In this document: positions 15,716 through 22,400 of the stretch, in pieces
Numbering within the stretch: position 1 is the stretch's first letter
Layout: each line of letters begins with the position of its first letter
DNA from: JBCBKZ01 sp039026975
GTDB lineage: Bacteria > Bacteroidota > Bacteroidia > J057
DNA length: 24,271 nucleotides
Direction: 5' to 3'
NCBI GenBank assembly: GCA_039026975.1
Contig: JBCCLI010000051.1
Coordinates: 1 to 24,271, forward strand
Position numbers and translations under genes: made by a program
Notes under the pieces: generated by a model
What the model saw: the letters and a program-made list of their open reading frames with translations, nothing else
What the model was told of the DNA's origin: nothing
The model's database searches: none

Positions 15716-17401
15716 ATGGCACAAGCGACTAAGGACTACCCATGGTATAAAAACTACCCTGAGGGAATCCCTAAAGATATTAATCCTGACCAGCATAGTT
15801 CAGTCCTTGAACTACTAGAAATCAGCTTTGAGAAATATAAAACCTTGGAGGCCTTTGAGAATATGGGGAAGGTGTATACCTATGGGGAGATAGATAAGCT
15901 TTCCAGAGATTTTGCTGCCTATCTTCAATCTTTGGGGCTGAAAAAGGGAGATCGTATCGCCCTCCAAATGCCTAATATCCTTCAGTATCCTGTGGTCCTT
16001 TTCGGAGCTATCAGAGCTGGGTTGATTACGGTAAATACGAATCCGCTCTACACTGCCCGCGAAATGGCCCATCAGTTTAAAGACTCAGGGGCTAAAGCCA
16101 TAGTCATTCTATCTAATTTTGCCTTTAACCTCGAGAAAATCCTGACGGAAACGGAGATTGAGCATGTAGTAGTAACAGATATAGCTGACCTACTGACAGG
16201 CTTTAAGAAACCCCTGGTAAACTTTGTGGTGAAAAACATAAAGAAGATGGTCCCCTCTTACCACATTCCAGGAGCAGTAAAGTTTTCACAGGCCTTGAAG
16301 ATAGGGGCTAAGTCCACCTATACTAAACCCAGGATTGCCCTGGAAGATGTGGGTTTCCTACAGTATACTGGCGGTACTACAGGCGTATCTAAAGGAGCTA
16401 CCCTCTCTAATAGAAATCTGGTAGCTAACGTACTCCAAAACCTGGCATGGTCCCAGGGATTCATAGAAGAGGAAAATGAGATTATCATTACTGCCCTTCC
16501 CCTATATCACATTTTTGCCTTTACCATAAACTGCCTACAAATTGTGGTTCTAGGTGGAAAGAATGTCTTAATCACGAACCCTCGGGACATGAAGGGCTTT
16601 CTAAAGGAAATATCCAAGCATCCCTTCACCTTTTTTACAGGGGTAAACACCCTTTTTAATGGGATGCTTAACCATCCTGATATAGATAAAGTGGACTTTT
16701 CCCACCTAAAAATGAGTGCTGGTGGGGGGATGGCCGTCCAGCAGGCAGTAAATAATAGGTGGAAAGAAAAGACAGGTGTACCTATAGTAGAAGGATATGG
16801 ACTGAGTGAAACCTCTCCGGTGCTAACCATGAACCCCTTTAATGGTACAGATAGGATAGGAACCATAGGACTACCTGCTCCAAGTACCTATGTGGCTATC
16901 ATGGATGATGATGGGAATGAACTCCCCATGGGAGAGCCTGGAGAAATATGTGCTAAAGGCCCCCAGGTAATGAGGGGATACTGGCAGCGAGAAGCAGAAA
17001 CAGAGAAGGTCTTTCACGAGGGGGGATGGTTCAGAACGGGAGACATAGGAATCATGGATGAGGATGGCTTCTTTAAAATTGTGGATCGCAAGAAAGATAT
17101 GATTCTGGTTTCCGGTTTTAATGTATACCCAAATGAGATAGAGGAAGTAGTGGTCAAACATGAGGGCGTATTAGAAGTAGCTGCTATCGGGGTTCCTGAT
17201 CCTAAATCTACTGAGGCTGTGAAGCTGTGTGTAGTGAAAAAAGATCCAGCCCTCACTAAGGAGGAACTGATTGCTTTTTGTAGGAAAGAATTGACGGGTT
17301 ATAAGATTCCTAAGCATGTAGAGTTTATGGAGGACCTACCTAAGTCTAATGTGGGAAAAATTCTTAGGAGAAAGCTGAGAGATCAGATGGTAAAGACATA
17401 A
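15716..17401 (+). CDS. fadD: Long-chain acyl-CoA synthetase (AMP-forming)
   Basis: A 561-residue member of the acyl-adenylate-forming family, of normal FadD length. Motifs are in order: phosphate-binding YTGGTTGVSKGA (217-228), YGLSETSP (361-368), WFRTGD (438-443), hinge DRKKDMILVSGFNVYP (457-472) and the catalytic lysine K548 in NVGKILRRKL. It activates a fatty acid to acyl-CoA with ATP at the inner face of the membrane, feeding beta-oxidation or lipid synthesis. The ATG at 15716-15718 (MAQATKD) is preferred over a TTG start 18 codons upstream, because the added residues match no conserved part of the family. The chain-length preference is not readable. A direct repeat lies upstream and an unusual hairpin region follows the stop. 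The dienoyl-CoA isomerase at 7.3 kb may serve the same pathway. Confidence 0.94.
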   Translation: MAQATKDYPWYKNYPEGIPKDINPDQHSSVLELLEISFEKYKTLEAFENMGKVYTYGEIDKLSRDFAAYLQSLGLKKGDRIALQMPNILQYPVVLFGAIRAGLITVNTNPLYTAREMAHQFKDSGAKAIVILSNFAFNLEKILTETEIEHVVVTDIADLLTGFKKPLVNFVVKNIKKMVPSYHIPGAVKFSQALKIGAKSTYTKPRIALEDVGFLQYTGGTTGVSKGATLSNRNLVANVLQNLAWSQGFIEEENEIIITALPLYHIFAFTINCLQIVVLGGKNVLITNPRDMKGFLKEISKHPFTFFTGVNTLFNGMLNHPDIDKVDFSHLKMSAGGGMAVQQAVNNRWKEKTGVPIVEGYGLSETSPVLTMNPFNGTDRIGTIGLPAPSTYVAIMDDDGNELPMGEPGEICAKGPQVMRGYWQREAETEKVFHEGGWFRTGDIGIMDEDGFFKIVDRKKDMILVSGFNVYPNEIEEVVVKHEGVLEVAAIGVPDPKSTEAVKLCVVKKDPALTKEELIAFCRKELTGYKIPKHVEFMEDLPKSNVGKILRRKLRDQMVKT

Positions 17402-17727
17402 AAAAACCGCCCCATTAAGAGGGAGCGGCCCAAACCCAAACAAACACCATGAAAAAACTCTTTATATGCCCTAAAGGGCCTATTCTTTTCTGTAATGTAT
17501 AGCTAAGATAAGGGCTTCTGGTAGGGCCTTAAAGGGTTCAAAGCTGAATGGTAAAACTAAAAGGATTAAGGGTTCCATTAATTCCCTCAACAGAAATGGT
17601 TTTAAGTAAGAATGGTTTCTGGTTCGTATTAGTTAATGTTCTTGAGTTAAAAATAAATAGAGAATTAGACGTTTTTTTGACAACCTATTAGCCATAAACA
17701 TTGGCTGACCAAGCCTAACTAAAGGAA
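17402..17727 (+). other. Structured intergenic region with a possible 17-codon ORF
   Basis: After the GC hairpin comes a 20-nt stretch made only of A and C (17429-17448). Then comes ATG AAA AAA CTC at 17449, opening a 17-codon frame (MKKLFICPKGPILFCNV) that ends at a TAG at 17500-17502. Within it is a short hairpin, gccc-taaa-gggc (17468-17479), followed by the T-rich tattcttttctg, which could be the real plus-strand terminator of the synthetase gene. The rest (17503-17727) holds no ORF; it should contain the promoter of the secreted-protein gene, with a TTTTTTG at about 17671-17677 as a weak -33 candidate. Confidence 0.35.
17407..17428 (-). terminator. GC-rich hairpin directly after the acyl-CoA synthetase stop
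   Basis: The stem ccgc-ccc / ggg-(a)-gcgg with a 7-nt loop starts 5 bp after the stop codon. The T-tract belongs to the minus strand (tttttt at 17406-17401), although no minus-strand gene reads into it. On the plus strand the hairpin is preceded by aaaaaa and followed by a C/A-only stretch, so it would not be a classical terminator in the direction of the gene. Confidence 0.4.
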
Positions 17728-18468
17728 ATGAAGAAGACAACCTACATGTTTCTGGCGGCAGCATTTGCCGCTCTCGTCCTGCTAAATAGCTGGGATGCAC
17801 AGCTAAGCGCTCAGTCTATGGAAGTTTCTGAGCAGGCAATAGCTACAGATAGATTGGGCGGAGATACGAATGTCAGCTCTGTGGTCAGGTCCTATGATAA
17901 TAGGTATCAAGGGGTAAAAGGAGATCCACTGGCCTTTCCTGCATTCTACCGTGGCGCAGTAATTACCACAGGTGGTAAAACCAGAATTTTACCCATGATG
18001 AATTACGAAGCCTACAGCCACGAGATAGCTTCTATGGACATAGAAGGGAAAATGGAGTACCTGCCTAAAGGCATGATTGAATCATTTTGGCTGTATGATC
18101 CTGTGTCCAGAGATACCCTCTTCTTTAAAAAATTCATCCCTGAGGGAGAGGAATTGGAGTTCTATGGACAAATTCTCTTTGAGGGAGAACGCACCTTTGT
18201 AAAAAAATACGAGAAATTCGTTCAGAAAGCAGACTACCAGGGGGCCTACAGTGCTGGGAAACCCTATGATGAGTTTAAGTCAAAAATCAAATACTTTGTA
18301 CTGGATGCTGAAGGAAGCATGACTTATTTTAAACCCAATAAAAAAGGCATAGAAAGCGTATTCTCCGGTAAATCAGCAGAAGTAAAAACGTATCTGAAAA
18401 AAAATAAACCGGATCTGAAATCTCAGCAAGGCCTGGCAGCAGTGCTGGCGCACCTGGAAGGAGAATGA
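17728..18468 (+). CDS. Secreted protein of unknown function
   Basis: A 246-residue exported protein. Residues 1-28 are a type I signal peptide (basic MKKTT, then hydrophobic MFLAAAFAALVLL), with a likely cut after LSA (residue 28). The mature part has no Cys and no recognisable domain. It contains alternating beta-like stretches and a Lys-rich C-terminal half (KSKIKYFVLDAEG at about 188-200, then KAYLKKN-like helices to about 235). There is no T9SS tail and no lipobox, so a periplasmic location is likely. AAAGGA directly precedes the ATG. It ends 1 bp before the stop of the convergent DUF192 gene. I do not recognise a family. Bacteroidota often carry such proteins of about 250 residues, but the function cannot be inferred from this sequence. 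Confidence 0.8.
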   Translation: MKKTTYMFLAAAFAALVLLNSWDAQLSAQSMEVSEQAIATDRLGGDTNVSSVVRSYDNRYQGVKGDPLAFPAFYRGAVITTGGKTRILPMMNYEAYSHEIASMDIEGKMEYLPKGMIESFWLYDPVSRDTLFFKKFIPEGEELEFYGQILFEGERTFVKKYEKFVQKADYQGAYSAGKPYDEFKSKIKYFVLDAEGSMTYFKPNKKGIESVFSGKSAEVKTYLKKNKPDLKSQQGLAAVLAHLEGE

Positions 18469-18469
18469 G

Positions 18470-19018
18470 TTAAGACCGGATAAACTTCACCTGATCACCT
18501 TCTTGTATACCGTATTGGGTGCAGTAGCCGCCTACTACTTCTACTACGTATTTGGCGGGAACATCTGAAGTTAAGGACACTTCAGAGAGTGGCTGTGTCC
18601 TCCGTTGGATCTTGACTATCTGTAGGGCAGCATTCACATAAATAATATCGAGAGAAATAAGGGTGTTTCTCATCCAGAAGGCCTGGACTTCTTCCTGTTG
18701 AAAGATGAAGAGCATTCCTCTATTCTCATCCATAGACTTTCTAAACATCAGGCCTTGGGTCCGTTCAGCATCATTCTCAGCTACTTCGATATCTATGTGC
18801 TGCAGCACATTTCCCGTTTCCTGAGAAATGAAGTCTAACTCTCCCTCTTTTTTAAACTGCGGCTCAGTTACCCTGGGCTTTTGGACGGTTTGAGGCTTAT
18901 TGAATAAGCTACTGAGCTGTTTCACATTCCCTAACACCAGTAGTACCACTAACACCCCTACCCCTATAATGGTAGGGAGGCTTACCTTCTTTTTTTGAGA
19001 TTTCTTTGATTTTGCCAT
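18470..19018 (-). CDS. DUF192 family protein, membrane-anchored
   Basis: A 182-residue protein. A basic N-terminus (KSKKSQKKK) is followed by one transmembrane helix at about 14-31 (LPTIIGVGVLVVLLVLG), then a linker with proline and a DUF192 domain at about 72-181. Family hallmarks are AERTQGLMFRKSMDENRGMLFIF (84-106), AFWMRNTLISLDIIYV (113-128) and GGYCTQYGIQEGD (163-175). DUF192 proteins are small beta-barrel proteins of unproven biochemical role, usually exported or membrane-anchored. Here the helix without a clear cleavage site suggests a periplasmic domain tethered to the inner membrane. The gene is convergent with the secreted-protein gene (1 bp between stops), and a dyad-rich region lies 50-105 bp upstream of its start. 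Confidence 0.92.
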   Translation of the reverse strand: MAKSKKSQKKKVSLPTIIGVGVLVVLLVLGNVKQLSSLFNKPQTVQKPRVTEPQFKKEGELDFISQETGNVLQHIDIEVAENDAERTQGLMFRKSMDENRGMLFIFQQEEVQAFWMRNTLISLDIIYVNAALQIVKIQRRTQPLSEVSLTSDVPAKYVVEVVGGYCTQYGIQEGDQVKFIRS

Positions 19019-19067
19019 GTTAACTGTCTGTCCAATGAAGAAGCCTTGTTTACTTATCGGCTAGCAC

Positions 19068-19122
19068 ATGTTTGACTGAGATCATTCTCAAGAGAAACCA
19101 ACATGTCAAACATAGTCTCAGT
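19068..19122. repeat. Interlocking inverted repeats upstream of the DUF192 gene
   Basis: Arm A atgtttgac (19068-19076) matches A' gtcaaacat (19105-19113), 9 bp perfect. Arm B actgaga (19075-19081) matches B' tctcagt (19116-19122), 7 bp perfect. The order A, B, A', B' means the two pairings cross: as RNA they are either alternative hairpins or an H-type pseudoknot. A small ttctc/gagaa hairpin (19085-19096) lies between. The element is 50-105 bp upstream of the minus-strand DUF192 start. Confidence 0.5.
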
Positions 19123-19146
19123 AAAAATAGTCAAGCCTTTTGCTAA

Positions 19147-19356
19147 TCCTATTACCCTGTTCATTTTTTAGATTGTGTTAGCTTGAAGGAAAAAGTATTC
19201 TCCTCTGCAGAACCTTGCCCCATGTGTTTTATCAGAATGGCGACTGTGGACACTGACACTACGTACTGTGTAACTGGACCTGATGATGGGATGACCGCAC
19301 GTATCACCTGTTTGCCTTATGGATGGCAGCAGTTGACCAAAGGCATAAAAATGGAA
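19147..19356 (+). pseudogene. Remnant of a nucleoside/cytidine deaminase gene
   Basis: The plus-strand frame open from 19147 contains SSAEPCPMCFIRMATVDTDT and, about 20 residues later, GMTARITCLPYGWQQL. This is the second half of the zinc-dependent deaminase catalytic domain (zinc ligands in PCPMC), close to the bacterial subgroup ending in LPPxW. The first zinc/catalytic motif (HAE), expected about 30 residues upstream, is absent: an in-frame stop occurs at 19144-19146 and no other frame there shows it. The only start available is a TTG at 19183. The frame runs on to 19446, but its last 30 codons cross a terminator hairpin and look random. I read this as a decayed, N-terminally deleted gene. 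Confidence 0.6.
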
Positions 19357-19390
19357 AAAGGAGCTTCCTCTCCCAAGTTACAGCTCCTTT
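19357..19390 (-). terminator. Intrinsic terminator of the large T9SS cargo gene
   Basis: A 9-bp perfect stem (agctccttt / aaaggagct read on the plus strand as 19357-19365 and 19382-19390) has a 16-nt loop. On the minus strand the stem runs into tttttcc and then tttttatg, giving a good U-tract. It lies 58 bp after the cargo gene's stop codon. Confidence 0.7.
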
Positions 19391-19447
19391 CTCATATATT
19401 GTTTTATTCCTACCTGCTTGACACTAGCGGTCCACAGCCTGAGTGAG

Positions 19448-22400
19448 CTAGCGAACTAACAATTTGTAGGTGATTTGCTCACGTGCATCCCCTACCTTAA
19501 TCAGGTAAAGTCCAGCTGGCCATTCTGCTACTGCAAGAGTTCTCCTCAATGAAGGACTGCTATTGGGTAAAGATGATACGTACATGCTTTGGCCTAGTTT
19601 ATTGACCACTTCTAAACGGTAATAGGAGGAAGTGGGTAGAAAAATGTCAAGTACCACCTGCTCAGTGGCAGGATTAGGATAAGCTGAAACTGAAAGTTCT
19701 TCCACAGGAGCTACTGCTAATTCTATCACTGAGCTGTAGCTAAAGGCACCATTGATATCTACATGTGCTACACGATAGTAGATTCTATCTGCTCTCAGGG
19801 AAAGGAGCTGCTGGTCAGTGAAGGAGTAAGTGGCTCTGCCTATATTACCCCTACTATTTTGATGATGGATAGGAGAGAAGCTGGACCCATCCAGGGATCT
19901 TTCAAGTGTATAGGCATTGGCACTAGCATCTTCGAAGGTAGTCCAGTTCAGCACTGCATATTGATTCTCCTGTGCTACAGAAAAGGCTAAAAACGCTATA
20001 GGTAACACAGCTGAAATTTCTGCTGTAGAGACTCCCTCATATGGAAGTATTCCGGGGTTAGCTGCTGTCTCATCCAGCCCGGCAGGCCATGGGCAAAAAC
20101 ACTGATTTCCCCCTCCACTGAGGTCGTCAGGAATAAGCGCTATAAGCCCATTGACAGATGGGTTACAGGCATCATCAAAGAAGTTTACGTTGATAGTGCT
20201 TGCACTACCCGCAGCTATGGGTCCTGGTATTTGGATAATCTGAAGAGGAGTAGCATCACTCCCTAGCGTTCCTTCTGAATTAGCGCAGAATATCCAAACT
20301 TCCACATCTCCAGTTGTGTTTTGACCTGCATTAGTTACAGTTACATCAAACCTGAATTCATGTCTTTGGGCAGGGGGATTATCAGGGAAAGTACCTGAAA
20401 GCACATTTTGAAAGAAAGGGGTTAGTTGGGGCTTATCTGCTAGTGGAGTTACCTCTTCACTACCCGTAACGGTAACGGTGCTATTACAATTAGCGCTAAT
20501 GGCGGGACAAAACACACTGGTCTGATGGATGGTCTGAACATTAATAGGCTCTGATTCCGTACAGAATAAGTCGCCATTATCTATCACTTCAATAAAGAAA
20601 CTGGATTCTTCACCGTCTAGTAAATTAGGAAGCGGCCAACTCACCACGGTTTGTGCCCCTACAGTTCTTACTGTTCGTTTGGTATCATCTACGCACAGGC
20701 CGCTTAGGCAGCCTCCATAGGCATCAAATCCGAGGCCGGCAGGTAGAAATACTTGTATAGAATCTTCCACGGCCACGGCGGTAGCTCCCACTTTCTGGAA
20801 GCTGATGCTTAGGGCCTGAGCGTCAGAACAGCCCAGAAAGCTATCACTTAAGCTAAGGTCATCAAATTGTATACTGTAAGGGTTAGTTACCCCTGCTATG
20901 GGAATTTCAAGTGAACTACCCACAGTTCCGCTTCCATTTGCCAGGGCACCACAGGAGGTGTAGGAAAGTGTCTGAACGTTCAGGGAAGCCCCACTCACAA
21001 AATTACAGTTGGGTTGGAATTCCCAGCGGATAATGACCGTATTACTGTCTGGACGGTAAGACCCTCTCAGTAAATTACCACCCCCAAAATTGGTGGCATC
21101 CAGATCTGCCAGGTTGAGGGTCCAGTTACCCTGTGCGTCAGGGGTGAGAAGAGCAGTTTCTCCTGCAGCATCTATCTGTCTTGGCGTAGTCCCCACCGGA
21201 TATTCTATATAGGCAGAGGTAGAGATATAGTCTAGGCCATTTAAACCTGAGACCAGATTTTGGGATAAGTCTATCACTATGTCCCCTAAATCAGCTGCTT
21301 CCGTAGCGCTTAAGGTAAGCTCCACTGGGAAGGCATCACACATGTCTACATCTGTTCTGTTCCAAGAAGCACCAGCTGGGTTAGTAGGATCTACTGGGGT
21401 ATTAAAAAGGGAGCTAAAACTGGACGTTAACTGAGCCTCCGTCGCATTTAGGTAGAGGGTAAGAGAAGCAGGATCACAGTCTGGATTTGCGGGATCTGCC
21501 GGATAGCCGGTACAATCCCATCCATAGAATACGATCATACTGTCTGATTGACAATTGGCCACATCAGCTGTGATGCTGAAATCCTGGCTACTTCCCGTAG
21601 TGAAAGCGCCTACCTCATATATCCCATCTGCATTTGGGAGAATGGGATTCCCTAGATCATCTGCTAAGACCAGACTGTTACTCCCTACTAAATTAGTAGG
21701 GGAGAATAATCTGATCCAGCTAAAGGTGGCATCTGAAAAAGTAGAAGCATTAGATAGGCTGATATCCCAACTTACTTCTGTCAGGTTCCCAGTAATAGTG
21801 GCCTGGGGAGAGGTAGTGCTTAGTTGGGGCGCCCTATATTGGAGATCTGAGTTCATATTGACTGTATCCAGCTGTCCATTATTTTGTAGCATGCTGATGC
21901 CATTGGCTTTAGGATCTGTCAGTGCCAGGGTGTAAGAATCAGGAGAATTACAGCCAGGACTCAAAAAGAAGGAGGAAAAAATTTTGTAGCCCTCATCTGA
22001 AAGAAACATACTACCCCCATTTTGTACCCATATACCACTATTTGAGGGATCGAATAAATCAAATTCATAGCTAATGCTTCCGTCTCCATTTTGGGCGTTA
22101 GCGGTAGGTTCTACCCGTACGGGCGCCTGTGGGATGGAAGTACCATTTGCTGTAGCTCTCCTTAGGTAAATCTGGGTAGAATCCAGGGTATAACCAGGAG
22201 GTACTGTGTAGAACAATACTTGAGGGGTACTGAGAACCCTGTATTCATAAGGGAAAAACTGTCCCCCCGTATCATTCCCAGCTATCTGAATTCTCGTTTC
22301 CTTTTCGTCAGGACTAGAATCGCAGCCCTCATAAAACAGGGTGTTATCACAGCATAGTTCCAGGTTAACGTCTACTGCATTAATAGTTCCATCCAAGGTA

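Noticed and set aside
17671..17700. Bacteroidota -33/-7 promoter before the secreted-protein gene
   Set aside because: TTTTTTG is present but the -7 match (TAnnTTTG) is poor and the spacing is off, so it is only mentioned as a weak candidate.
19357..19446. C-terminal 30 codons of the deaminase-fragment frame as real protein
   Set aside because: They overlap a strong terminator hairpin of the opposing gene and have no resemblance to the deaminase family.
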